A DNA stretch of 6,419 nt from Hyphomicrobiales bacterium (GCA_015494375.1 WGBL01000444.1:1-6419), one strand, 5' to 3'. Positions 1-5,201 are shown, counted from the stretch's first letter. The notes: generated by a model not told the origin, from the letters alone. Program-made: numbers and translations.

Positions 1-378
1 CTGGCGCAGTCCCCTTATGCGTTGGAGCGCCTCGAGCACGGAATCGATGACAGCTGGGCCGCCGTGCACATGCAACTCCACAACATCCTCGCCCGTAAAA
101 CTTTCGGGCCGCTCAAAGGTAAGCACCAAGGCCTTGTCGAGAAGCCGACCGCTCGTCGGATCACGGAGCGTGCGGAGGTGAGCGCGGCGGGGCGTGAGCG
201 CTCTCGCCCCGAGTGCTGCAGCCGCTGCAATCGCCTCTGGGCCGGAGATGCGAATAACGGCAACACCCGCACGGCCCGGTGCGCTTGAAAGAGCGAAGAT
301 GGTGTCAGCCGAACTGTGATTACTCAGGCGTAGGGTCGTCTCTTCGGGGTGAAAAAGACGGTCTCTTGACTGGGTCAT
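1..378 (-). CDS. mnmE: tRNA uridine-5-carboxymethylaminomethyl(34) synthesis GTPase MnmE (N-terminal part, truncated by the window edge)
   Basis: MnmE works with MnmG to place the cmnm5 modification on wobble uridine 34 of certain tRNAs. Only the first 126 codons are present, against roughly 440-450 in the family; the rest lies beyond base 1. My own translation of the minus strand gives the typical N-terminal tetrahydrofolate-binding domain: DTIFALSSAPGRAGVAVIRI from residue 25 and FTGEDVVELHVHGGP at about 94-108. The G domain is not in the window. The ATG at 376-378 overlaps the stop of the upstream DUF3800 gene (ATGA), so translation is probably coupled. I see no convincing Shine-Dalgarno sequence in front of it. 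The first 24 residues (MTQSRDRLFHPEETTLRLSN and four more) precede the usual beginning of the family and contain no alternative ATG, GTG or TTG start in frame. Confidence 0.93.
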   Translation of the reverse strand, partial: MTQSRDRLFHPEETTLRLSNHSSADTIFALSSAPGRAGVAVIRISGPEAIAAAAALGARALTPRRAHLRTLRDPTSGRLLDKALVLTFERPESFTGEDVVELHVHGGPAVIDSVLEALQRIRGLRQ

Positions 379-1154
379 GACGAGGGAGCCACCGATCGAA
401 TCGATCGGGACATACAAGCAGGGCAATAGCAGTCGTGCGGATCTCGCGTTTTGTGTACCAGGCCGTGAATGACGCCGCCCTCTGCATCGAAGCGATGAGT
501 TATAGAGTCGAAGAATCGGCCATCTTGATGTTCATACCGACGCCAAACAGCAAAGGCGACCAAATCCGCAAGCTGTACCAGTCGCGAGGCGCGCGAATCG
601 ACAAAAAAAGGCACTTCAGCAATGTTTCGCAGCTGGCCCCATCGCGTGCCTGTAACGCGGAACTCTTGTGCAAGTGCTTGAAGGGGCTGTTCATAATGGG
701 AATGATCCATAACAATCAGTCCCTTTTGACGGTCGGAATCGACGCCGCCGCGTTTCCGGAAAAGGCGCGAGAGATAAAGATTGAAGCGATTGCAGACCTC
801 CTCGAAAGCGTATTCAACCGGATCAGCGTCAGCGACCGCCTGCTTTTCGACTGCCACGGCAAAGGCACGAACAGTGCTCGATGCAGTTGTCAATACATTG
901 AGGGCCTTTTGTATCAATTCAACGCGATCATCTCGTCTTATGGATCGCCAAGGTTTCTTGCGGCCTGTGTACATAGGGCTGCCGTGCAACTCGATCTCCT
1001 CGGCAGGTCCCAAACCAAACGAAGCCACCAGTTTATCGATCTCTCGAATAAGATGAAAAATTTGGCGCTCGAAAACGGCAATGCCGCCCAAGACAAAGTG
1101 TCGCTCGTCCGGAGCCCCTACTGAGCCAGAGCCGTCAATGTAAAGGATAAACAT
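375..1154 (-). CDS. DUF3800 domain-containing protein
   Basis: This 259-residue protein matches the DUF3800 family, which is little characterised and often discussed as a possible RNase H-like nuclease; function here is unknown. Visible family motifs in order: N-terminal strand FILYIDGSGS with Asp7 (many members have DESG, here DGSG), IELHGSPMYTG with His57, LIVMDHSHYE with Asp150 and Glu155, and VPFFVDSRASRLVQLADLVA with Asp186, Gln194 and Asp197. The C-terminal HDCYCPAC (His240, Cys242, Cys244, Cys247) could bind a metal. I chose the ATG at 1154 because the family's first strand begins there. An in-frame TTG at 1226 would add 24 unlike residues and lie inside the terminator-like hairpin. 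No good Shine-Dalgarno sequence is visible. The gene sits between rho and mnmE, which are often direct neighbours in alphaproteobacteria, and overlaps mnmE by 4 bases. Hand-counted GC at 541-1140 is about 53%, against about 62% in sampled parts of rho, which suggests acquisition by transfer. Confidence 0.85.
   Translation of the reverse strand: MFILYIDGSGSVGAPDERHFVLGGIAVFERQIFHLIREIDKLVASFGLGPAEEIELHGSPMYTGRKKPWRSIRRDDRVELIQKALNVLTTASSTVRAFAVAVEKQAVADADPVEYAFEEVCNRFNLYLSRLFRKRGGVDSDRQKGLIVMDHSHYEQPLQALAQEFRVTGTRWGQLRNIAEVPFFVDSRASRLVQLADLVAFAVWRRYEHQDGRFFDSITHRFDAEGGVIHGLVHKTRDPHDCYCPACMSRSIRSVAPSS
392..408. repeat. Perfect inverted repeat just upstream of the mnmE start
   Basis: The arms ccgatcga (392-399) and tcgatcgg (401-408) are exact reverse complements around one central base. 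The element lies within the last codons of the DUF3800 gene, 14-30 bases before the mnmE ATG. It could be a protein-binding palindrome, or in RNA part of a structure influencing mnmE translation, but with a one-base centre only the outer pairs could form a hairpin. No T-run follows, so it is not an intrinsic terminator. Function unknown; chance is possible. Confidence 0.4.
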
Positions 1155-1192
1155 GTTGATAGTTGGCGTGGCAGGGCCAGCCTTGTCAAAAC

Positions 1193-1242
1193 AAAAAATG
1201 CAGCTGAGTGGACCACCTAGGTCCAACGAACCGCGCGCTGCA
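1193..1242 (-). terminator. Terminator-like hairpin in the DUF3800 leader (rho terminator and/or attenuator)
   Basis: Read on the minus strand, an outer stem TGCAGC (1242-1237) pairs with GCTGCA (1204-1199). An inner stem TGGACC (1225-1220) pairs with GGTCCA (1214-1209) around a 5-base loop. The hairpin runs straight into six Ts (1198-1193), then GTTTT. The asymmetric internal loop (11 against 4 bases) makes it weaker than a textbook terminator. It lies about 150-190 bases after the rho stop, so it may end rho transcripts. It also lies downstream of the promoter at 1263-1290 and before the DUF3800 ATG, so RNA from that promoter has to read through it; this makes an attenuator possible. Confidence 0.5.
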
Positions 1243-1262
1243 GCTCTCTCAACCGCAACGGT

Positions 1263-1290
1263 AATATAGTCGACGTTCTACAGAATTCAA
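1263..1290 (-). promoter_or_regulatory. Sigma-70-type promoter candidate for DUF3800-mnmE
   Basis: On the minus strand a -35 element TTGAAT (1290-1285) and a -10 element TATATT (1268-1263) are separated by 16 bases. Both are close to the consensus TTGACA and TATAAT, and the stretch is AT-rich in a GC-rich genome. Transcription would start near 1256 and give a leader of about 100 bases before the DUF3800 start at 1154. It is the best-looking promoter in the window. Confidence 0.6.
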
Positions 1291-1294
1291 GAAC
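1275..1294. repeat. Inverted repeat over the -35 element (possible operator)
   Basis: The arms gttct (1275-1279) and agaac (1290-1294) are exact reverse complements. Between them lies acagaattca, itself partly palindromic around gaattc. The repeat overlaps the -35 box and spacer of the DUF3800 promoter candidate, where a repressor would block RNA polymerase. No matching regulator is identified, and the spacing does not fit the alphaproteobacterial LexA box (GTTC-N7-GTTC). Confidence 0.35.
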
Positions 1295-1387
1295 CTTTCC
1301 AATAGGCCGATTCCCTCGACTGGGGATGCTCAGCCATCGGTCGGCGCCACGGCTTTGCAACCAGTGGAGCGAGCACCTCATTCGGCG

Positions 1388-2653
1388 TCACGTATTCATC
1401 GAGTCGAAAAACTCGTCGTTGTTCTTGGTCTGGCGGAGCTTGTCGAGCAGAAACTCGATCGCCTCCATGGTGCCCATGGGATTGAGGATGCGCCGCAAGA
1501 CGAACATCTTCTTGAGGCGATCGGCCGAGACCAGCAAATCCTCCTTGCGGGTGCCCGAGCGCGCAATGTCGATGGCGGGGAAGACGCGCTTGTCGGCAAC
1601 CTTGCGGTCGAGCACGATCTCGGAGTTGCCGGTGCCCTTGAACTCCTCGAAAATGACCTCGTCCATGCGGCTGCCCGTGTCGATGAGGGCGGTGGCGATG
1701 ATCGTGAGCGAGCCGCCTTCCTCGATGTTGCGGGCGGCGCCAAAAAAGCGTTTGGGCCGCTGCAAGGCGTTCGAATCAACGCCGCCTGTCAAGACCTTGC
1801 CCGAGGACGGCACAACCGTGTTGTAGGCGCGCCCCAGGCGCGTGATCGAATCAAGCAATATCACCACATCGCGCTTGTGCTCGACCAGGCGCTTGGCCTT
1901 CTCAATTACCATCTCCGAGACCTGGACATGGCGTGTCGGCGGCTCGTCGAAGGTCGAGGACACCACCTCGCCCTGGACCGAGCGCTGCATGTCCGTCACC
2001 TCCTCGGGCCGCTCGTCGATAAGCAGCACGATCAGGTAGCACTCGGGATGATTGCTCGTGATCGAGTGGGCGATGTTCTGCAAGAGCATCGTCTTGCCAG
2101 TACGCGGCGGCGAGACAATGAGCGCGCGCTGGCCCTTGCCAAGCGGCGCTACAATGTCGATTACACGCGCACTCAGATCCTTGATCGTCGGATCTTCGAT
2201 TTCCATCTTGAGCCACTCTTGGGGATAGAGCGGCGTCAGGTTGTCGAAGTGAATCTTGTGGCGGACCTTCTCAGGCGGGTCGAAGTTGATCTTGTTCACC
2301 TTGAGAAGGGCAAAATAGCGTTCGCCCTCCTTGGGGCTGCGAATCTGACCTTCGACAGTATCGCCCGTGCGCAAGCCGAATCGGCGGATCTGGCTCGGGC
2401 TCACATAGATGTCATCAGGGCCCGGCAAGTAGTTGGCATCGGGTGAGCGCAAAAAGCCGAAGCCGTCCTGCAAGACCTCCACAACGCCCGAGCCCGTAAT
2501 CTCCACATCGCGCGCTGCGAGCTGCTTCAAGATCGCGAACATCAGCTCCTGTTTGCGGAGCGCACTCGCGTTCTCCACCTCCACATCCTCGGCAAAGCTC
2601 AACAGCTCGGTGGGGCTCTTGTCCTTGAGCTCTTGAAGTTTCATGACCTCCAT
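1388..2653 (-). CDS. rho: Transcription termination factor Rho
   Basis: Rho is the hexameric RNA-dependent ATPase/helicase that terminates transcription at C-rich, unstructured RNA in the cytoplasm. At 421 residues it matches the usual length (E. coli about 419). In order: the N-terminal helical domain from residue 5 (KLQELKDKSPTELL); the cold-shock-like primary RNA-binding fold at about 57-125, including GFGFLRSPDANYLPGPDDIY; the Walker A loop SPPRTGKT at 181-188; Walker B VVILLDSITRL at about 263-273; the Q-loop LTGGVDSNAL at 288-297; and the R-loop region GTGNSEIVLD at 340-349. Nothing essential appears to be missing. The ATG at 2653 is chosen over the ATG three codons later (2644) because GGAG lies 7 bases before it. 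It appears to be transcribed alone, from a long leader that probably mediates autoregulation. Confidence 0.98.
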   Translation of the reverse strand: MEVMKLQELKDKSPTELLSFAEDVEVENASALRKQELMFAILKQLAARDVEITGSGVVEVLQDGFGFLRSPDANYLPGPDDIYVSPSQIRRFGLRTGDTVEGQIRSPKEGERYFALLKVNKINFDPPEKVRHKIHFDNLTPLYPQEWLKMEIEDPTIKDLSARVIDIVAPLGKGQRALIVSPPRTGKTMLLQNIAHSITSNHPECYLIVLLIDERPEEVTDMQRSVQGEVVSSTFDEPPTRHVQVSEMVIEKAKRLVEHKRDVVILLDSITRLGRAYNTVVPSSGKVLTGGVDSNALQRPKRFFGAARNIEEGGSLTIIATALIDTGSRMDEVIFEEFKGTGNSEIVLDRKVADKRVFPAIDIARSGTRKEDLLVSADRLKKMFVLRRILNPMGTMEAIEFLLDKLRQTKNNDEFFDSMNT

Positions 2654-2660
2654 GGGTGCT

Positions 2661-2664
2661 CTCC
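2661..2664 (-). promoter_or_regulatory. Ribosome binding site of rho
   Basis: GGAG on the minus strand ends 7 bases before the ATG at 2653 (16 bases before the second ATG at 2644), which favours the first start codon. Confidence 0.75.
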
Positions 2665-2716
2665 GAATGCTCTCGTGTAGCGTTCTCGTTGGGTGGTGGC
2701 TCGGCTGGTGGCCTTA

Positions 2717-2760
2717 GTCGATGCTCTGGACGGATGCTGTCAATGCTCTGGGCGGATGTG
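2717..2760. repeat. Two-copy 22-bp tandem repeat in the rho leader
   Basis: Units 2717-2738 and 2739-2760 are adjacent and agree at 18 of 22 positions; both contain atgctctgg followed by cggatg. A partial third copy, gacggatgct, occurs at 2818-2827. In RNA the repeated element reads AGCATCCGTC, with little G, so the copies could serve as repeated Rho contact sites. Confidence 0.65.
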
Positions 2761-2865
2761 CTGACACCGATGTGCCAGAGTTTGGGTGGGATCGACTGTT
2801 GTTCGATGGGTGCTTGTGACGGATGCTTGTCTGGAAAACCCGGTGGATGGGACGCGACTTAATTG

Positions 2866-2893
2866 TGCCAAGCGAGGGTCTTTTGCCAAGCGA
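2866..2893. repeat. Short direct repeat (tgccaagcga) in the rho leader
   Basis: The ten bases tgccaagcga occur at 2866-2875 and again at 2884-2893, an 18-base period. Short duplications of this kind recur through the leader; function unknown. Confidence 0.5.
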
Positions 2894-2943
2894 AGGCCAG
2901 CAAAGCTCGGTTCGGAGGGGTCGGCTCGCAGAACTCGTATCTA

Positions 2944-3055
2944 CAATGCCCTTTTGGGTGAAGACTCTGTCAGCAATGCCTTTCCCGACAAAGCCCTCCT
3001 GGTTTTGGCAATGCCGTCTTGCCCCATTTGGGCCCTGCCTGTTCCGGCCCTGCCT
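2944..3055. repeat. Cluster of short repeats in the middle of the rho leader
   Basis: Caatgcc occurs at about 2944, 2974 and 3009, and ggccctgcct occurs at 3031-3040 and 3046-3055 (15-base period). With the repeats nearer rho, they suggest that the leader grew by local duplication. I see no protein or known RNA family here. A 28-codon ORF in the rho sense (3027-2941) begins in this stretch but has no good ribosome binding site. Confidence 0.4.
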
Positions 3056-3088
3056 CGGGAGGGCTTGTGGTCGGCCGGCAACGGATCG

Positions 3089-3122
3089 ACGGTCGCTTCT
3101 CTCCCGTCCCGCCCCCGACCGT
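3089..3122 (-). other. Stable hairpin at the start of the rho leader
   Basis: On the minus strand ACGGTCG (3122-3116) and CGACCGT (3095-3089) form a perfect 7-bp stem around a G-rich 20-base loop. It lies about 20 bases after the expected transcription start of rho. No T-run follows, so it is more likely a stabilising 5' structure than a terminator. Confidence 0.4.
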
Positions 3123-3146
3123 TCGCTCGGCAACATCTGCCAAAGC

Positions 3147-3155
3147 AATATAGCA
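3147..3155 (-). promoter_or_regulatory. Extended -10 promoter candidate for rho
   Basis: On the minus strand TGC-TATATT gives an extended -10 element: TG one base before a TATATT box at 3152-3147. No good -35 hexamer is seen at 16-18 bases; that region is a run of Ts (3174-3168), which may help as an upstream element. Transcription would start near 3140 and give a leader of close to 490 bases. Confidence 0.45.
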
Positions 3156-3167
3156 GACTGGCCAGGC

Positions 3168-3203
3168 AAAAAAAGATGCGATTGGACGCACGCCGCCCCA
3201 ATC
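3168..3203 (-). terminator. Candidate intrinsic terminator of the hemE-hemJ operon
   Basis: On the minus strand GATTGG (3203-3198) pairs with CCAATC (3185-3180) around a GC-rich 12-base loop. Five bases later comes a run of seven Ts (3174-3168). It lies about 110 bases after the hemJ stop and just before the rho promoter candidate, a sensible place to separate the two units. The short stem and the 5-base gap before the T-run keep confidence moderate. Confidence 0.4.
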
Positions 3204-3286
3204 CGTAGATTGCAGCGAACGCGAACCAACTGCCGCCTTGGCTCATGGCCTCTCCAAGACGTGGGCAATCCAAAATGACTCAAAGA

Positions 3287-3309
3287 GCTTGTCTTGAGAG
3301 GGGACAAGC
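3287..3309 (-). terminator. Stem-loop right after hemJ (weak terminator or 3' stabiliser)
   Basis: GCTTGTC and GACAAGC form a perfect 7-bp stem (3309-3303 with 3293-3287) with a 9-base loop, 5 bases beyond the hemJ stop. It is followed by TCTTTGAGTCATTTT rather than a clean T-run, so it may protect the 3' end instead of terminating. Confidence 0.3.
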
Positions 3310-3313
3310 GTCT

Positions 3314-3736
3314 TCAGAATGGCCGCAAGACCACAAGCAAAACAATTGCGATCATCAGGACCGTGGGCACCTCGTTGGCCAGGCGGAAAAAGCGTGCGCT
3401 CTTTTGGCTCTCAACACTCTCGAGTTCGCGGCGCCACTTGCCGAGCGCCATATGGAACACCGTTAAGGCAATGACCAATGCCATCTTGGCGTGAAACCAG
3501 CCATCGCTGAAATGTCCGCCAAGCACCGCCGCCCAGAGGCCGAACACCCAGGCTACGAGCAGCGCCGGATTCATGATCATCCTCAAGAGCCGGCGCTCCA
3601 TGGTGGCGAGCATGGCCGCGGCTTCCGAGCCCTTTTCGGCTTCGGCATGATAGACAAAAAGGCGGGGCAAATAGAAAAGCCCAGCCATCCAGGCAATCAC
3701 CGCCATGATATGGAAGGCCTTGATCCAGAGCTCCAT
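3314..3736 (-). CDS. hemJ: Protoporphyrinogen IX oxidase HemJ
   Basis: HemJ is the membrane protoporphyrinogen oxidase of most alphaproteobacteria and cyanobacteria; it oxidises protoporphyrinogen IX to protoporphyrin IX before iron insertion. The 140 residues match the family's usual length. Four hydrophobic segments are visible at about 8-28, 54-74, 82-98 and 123-138. Family motifs are FHIMAVIAWMAGLFYLPRLF (8-27) and NEVPTVLMIAIVLLVVLRP at the end. His9 in the first membrane segment is a likely heme ligand, judged from position only. GAGGAA lies 7 bases before the ATG at 3736 and sets the start. It follows hemE after 28 bases on the same strand, so the two enzymes of the late heme pathway are almost certainly co-transcribed. 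Older annotations may call it a CopD family or UPF0093 protein. Confidence 0.93.
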   Translation of the reverse strand: MELWIKAFHIMAVIAWMAGLFYLPRLFVYHAEAEKGSEAAAMLATMERRLLRMIMNPALLVAWVFGLWAAVLGGHFSDGWFHAKMALVIALTVFHMALGKWRRELESVESQKSARFFRLANEVPTVLMIAIVLLVVLRPF

Positions 3737-3764
3737 GGTGCTTTCCTCAGACCAGCGTTAGCGG

Positions 3765-4847
3765 TCAACATCGCGATTGGCGGACCAGGCGGACCAGCTC
3801 GTCCACATGCTCGGGTGGTGTGTCGGGCACGATGCCATGGCCGAGATTAAAGACATGCGGCTTGCCCGCAAGCGCCCCCAGGATTTCATCGACGCGCTCA
3901 CCAAGCCTCGGCCCCCCTTCCGCCAACAGCAATGGATCAAGGTTGCCTTGAACCGTGGCCAAGGGCGCCAGCCTGTCGCGCATGTCTGCAAGTGGATGCG
4001 CCGTGTCGCAGCTGATGCCGTCAACGCCCGTCTCCTCGATATACCGCCCGGCAAGAGCGCCGGCCCCACGTGGAAAGCCGATAATCGGCACCTGTGGGTG
4101 CCGACGCTTGAGTTCTTGGACGATTCGTCGCGTCGGGGCAATGACCCATTCGAAAAACTGGTCGTCGGCCAGGGTACCGGCCCAGGAATCGAAAACCTGA
4201 ACCACGTCGGCGCCGGCTGCAATCTGGCCTGAGAGATAGGTGATCGAGGTCTCGCAAAGCAGATCGATGAGGGCGCGCATGAAGGCAGGGTCGCGGTAGG
4301 CAAGGCGCCGGGCGGCCGCCTGATCGGGGCTGCCGCGCCCGGCCACCATGTAGGTGGCAACGGTCCAGGGGGCACCGCAAAAGCCGATGAGCGCCTTCTC
4401 AGGAGAAAGCGCGCTGCGCACCTGGGCAACGGTCTCGAAAATGAGGCGAAAGCGCATATCCACAGCGCTGGAGTCAAGGCGGTCGAGGTCTGCAAGTGTG
4501 GTAATCGGCTCGAGGAGTGGTCCTTCGCCTTCGCTGAACCGCAGTTCTTGGCCCAGCGCATGGGGCACAATCAGGATGTCGGCAAAGAGAATGGCGGCAT
4601 CGAGATCGAAGCGGCGGATCGGTTGGAGGGTGACCTCACTGGCGAGCTCTGGGCTGTAGCAGAGGTCGAGGAATGAGCCGGCGCGGGCGCGGACCTCTCG
4701 GTATTCGGGAAGATAGCGCCCGGCCTGGCGCATGAGCCAGATGGGAGGAGGCGCGATGACTTGGCCCGAAAGCACTGCAAGCAGCCGTGATGGTTGAGAG
4801 GGCCGATTGTGGTTTTGCTCATGCCCAGGGGACATTCGAAATTCCAT
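3765..4847 (-). CDS. hemE: Uroporphyrinogen decarboxylase HemE
   Basis: HemE removes four carboxyl groups from uroporphyrinogen III to give coproporphyrinogen III in the cytoplasm, with no cofactor. The 360 residues match the family (E. coli 354). The first signature WLMRQAGRYLPEYR lies at 37-50 and the second GFCGAPWTVATYMVAGRG at 155-172. Asp90 in ILFADILIVP corresponds to the catalytic Asp of characterised enzymes, and the C-terminal GHGIVPDTPPEHV at 336-348 carries the conserved His. The start is uncertain: the ATG at 4847 has no ribosome binding site, while the ATG at 4835 has a weak GGAA at suitable distance and would give 356 residues. The 5' end borders the putative replication origin, as hemE does in Caulobacter and Rickettsia. 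It is first gene of the hemE-hemJ operon and divergent from the kinase-pyrophosphorylase gene. Confidence 0.97.
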   Translation of the reverse strand: MEFRMSPGHEQNHNRPSQPSRLLAVLSGQVIAPPPIWLMRQAGRYLPEYREVRARAGSFLDLCYSPELASEVTLQPIRRFDLDAAILFADILIVPHALGQELRFSEGEGPLLEPITTLADLDRLDSSAVDMRFRLIFETVAQVRSALSPEKALIGFCGAPWTVATYMVAGRGSPDQAAARRLAYRDPAFMRALIDLLCETSITYLSGQIAAGADVVQVFDSWAGTLADDQFFEWVIAPTRRIVQELKRRHPQVPIIGFPRGAGALAGRYIEETGVDGISCDTAHPLADMRDRLAPLATVQGNLDPLLLAEGGPRLGERVDEILGALAGKPHVFNLGHGIVPDTPPEHVDELVRLVRQSRC

Positions 4848-4886
4848 TCAAAGAAAGATTTTTCTGCTTGTTGTTCTTTATTGTTA
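4841..4886. other. AT-rich block beside hemE, candidate DNA-unwinding element
   Basis: These 46 bases are about 74% A+T by hand count, in a window of about 60% GC, with poly-pyrimidine runs such as tttttctgcttgttgttctt. An AT-rich unwinding element next to DnaA boxes is standard in bacterial origins. It overlaps the hemE start region and could equally reflect a promoter or leader. Confidence 0.45.
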
Positions 4887-4889
4887 GCG

Positions 4890-4919
4890 CCATAGGTTGT
4901 GGTGATTGGCAGGCTTCAA
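4890..4919 (-). promoter_or_regulatory. Possible hemE promoter inside the putative origin
   Basis: On the minus strand TTGAAG (4919-4914) is followed after 18 bases by CTATGG (4895-4890). The -35 is fair and the -10 poor. A TGTGG core (4898) lies in the spacer, so DnaA could influence transcription. Transcription of hemE from within the origin is known in Caulobacter. Confidence 0.25.
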
Positions 4920-4955
4920 GGGGATGTCACGAGGCTCTCCACGTTTCATCCATGT

Positions 4956-4964
4956 TGTGGATCA
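4956..4964 (-). promoter_or_regulatory. DnaA box (Caulobacter G-box type)
   Basis: TGTGGATCA on the plus strand, TGATCCACA on the minus strand. It differs at one base from the E. coli consensus TTATCCACA and equals the G-box bound by DnaA at the Caulobacter origin. Confidence 0.65.
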
Positions 4965-5104
4965 ATATGGCCCGGCCGAGGCCCCGTCAAATGGGAAAAC
5001 GTCTCCAGGGGGCTGGGCAGTGGTCGGGCTGGCGGAGGCAATGTGACGGCACGGGCCGTGAGGCCCTCTTGTGAAGCCGGCGCGGAGTGCTTGTGCAGAA
5101 GCCG

Positions 5105-5113
5105 TGTGGAGAG
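5105..5113 (+). promoter_or_regulatory. Weak DnaA-like site
   Basis: TGTGGAGAG keeps the TGTGGA core of the DnaA box (TGTGGATAA) with two mismatches at the end. Confidence 0.35.
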
Positions 5114-5130
5114 CTTTGAAAAACCTGTCG

Positions 5131-5139
5131 TGTGGACGA
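5131..5139 (+). promoter_or_regulatory. Weak DnaA-like site
   Basis: TGTGGACGA keeps the TGTGGA core with two mismatches. It lies 26 bases from the site at 5105, in the same orientation. Confidence 0.35.
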
Positions 5140-5148
5140 CGGCCCGCG

Positions 5149-5154
5149 TATGAT
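5149..5154 (+). promoter_or_regulatory. Possible -10 element for the kinase-pyrophosphorylase gene
   Basis: TATGAT is one base from TATAAT, but the -35 at 17 bases (TGTCGT) is poor. If used, the leader would be about 100 bases and contain the GC-rich hairpin at 5202-5228. Confidence 0.25.
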
Positions 5155-5156
5155 TG

Positions 5157-5180
5157 CACAGTGACTGTGGGTGTTCACAG
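5157..5180. repeat. Nested CACAG/CTGTG inverted repeats in the putative origin
   Basis: cacagt (5157-5162) and actgtg (5164-5169) form a perfect inverted repeat around one base. The second arm also pairs with a third element: ctgtg (5165-5169) with cacag (5176-5180). The arms include TGTGG cores, so paired DnaA-like sites are possible. Confidence 0.4.
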
Positions 5181-5182
5181 GT

Positions 5183-5191
5183 TGTGGGAGA
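5183..5191 (+). promoter_or_regulatory. Weak DnaA-like site (TGTGGG type)
   Basis: TGTGGGAGA (minus strand TCTCCCACA). Low-affinity DnaA boxes with CCCACA are known at the Caulobacter origin. TGTGGGTGT at 5166-5174 is a further, poorer match. Confidence 0.35.
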
Positions 5192-5201
5192 AGGAGGGCG
5201 A

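Larger units (their letters stand above)
2654..2880 (-). promoter_or_regulatory. C-rich, G-poor rho leader: putative rut region for Rho autoregulation
   Basis: In the rho sense the 227 bases before the start codon contain, by hand count, about 85 C (37%) and 47 G (21%). There are unstructured-looking stretches such as CACCACCCAACGAGAAC and CAATTAAG. Rho binds RNA with excess C over G and little structure, and rho genes of other bacteria are known to be controlled by Rho acting on their own leader. Nothing here reads as a convincing protein in either strand. I infer an autoregulatory rut region from composition and position; no riboswitch or tRNA-like fold was recognised. Confidence 0.55.

Noticed and set aside
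435..1124. 229-codon frame on the plus strand opposite DUF3800
   Set aside because: It is antisense to a gene with clear family motifs and shows no motif of its own.
1..1154. Integrative element at mnmE, as some genomic islands use the 3' end of mnmE/trmE
   Set aside because: The extra gene lies at the 5' end. No integrase, no flanking direct repeat and no attachment-site duplication is visible; only the gene itself looks foreign.
1275..1294. LexA (SOS) box at the DUF3800 promoter
   Set aside because: The alphaproteobacterial box is a direct repeat GTTC-N7-GTTC; here the half-sites are inverted and 12 bases apart.
1355..2446. 363-codon frame on the plus strand opposite rho
   Set aside because: It is the shadow of rho, produced by high-GC codon use.
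2941..3027. 28-codon ORF in the rho leader as a leader peptide
   Set aside because: It starts with ATG but has no well-spaced Shine-Dalgarno sequence and no telling codon run; it cannot be supported without translation data.
3096..3115. G-quadruplex in the loop of the rho leader hairpin
   Set aside because: Only three separate runs of three or more G are present (GGGGG, GGG, GGG); a fourth is lacking.
2714..3307. Long open frames in the rho leader (197 codons on minus, 140 and 151 codons on plus)
   Set aside because: The translations are rich in Arg, Ser and Pro without any recognisable motif, they overlap one another on both strands, and no ribosome binding site is seen. The region is better explained as a regulatory leader.
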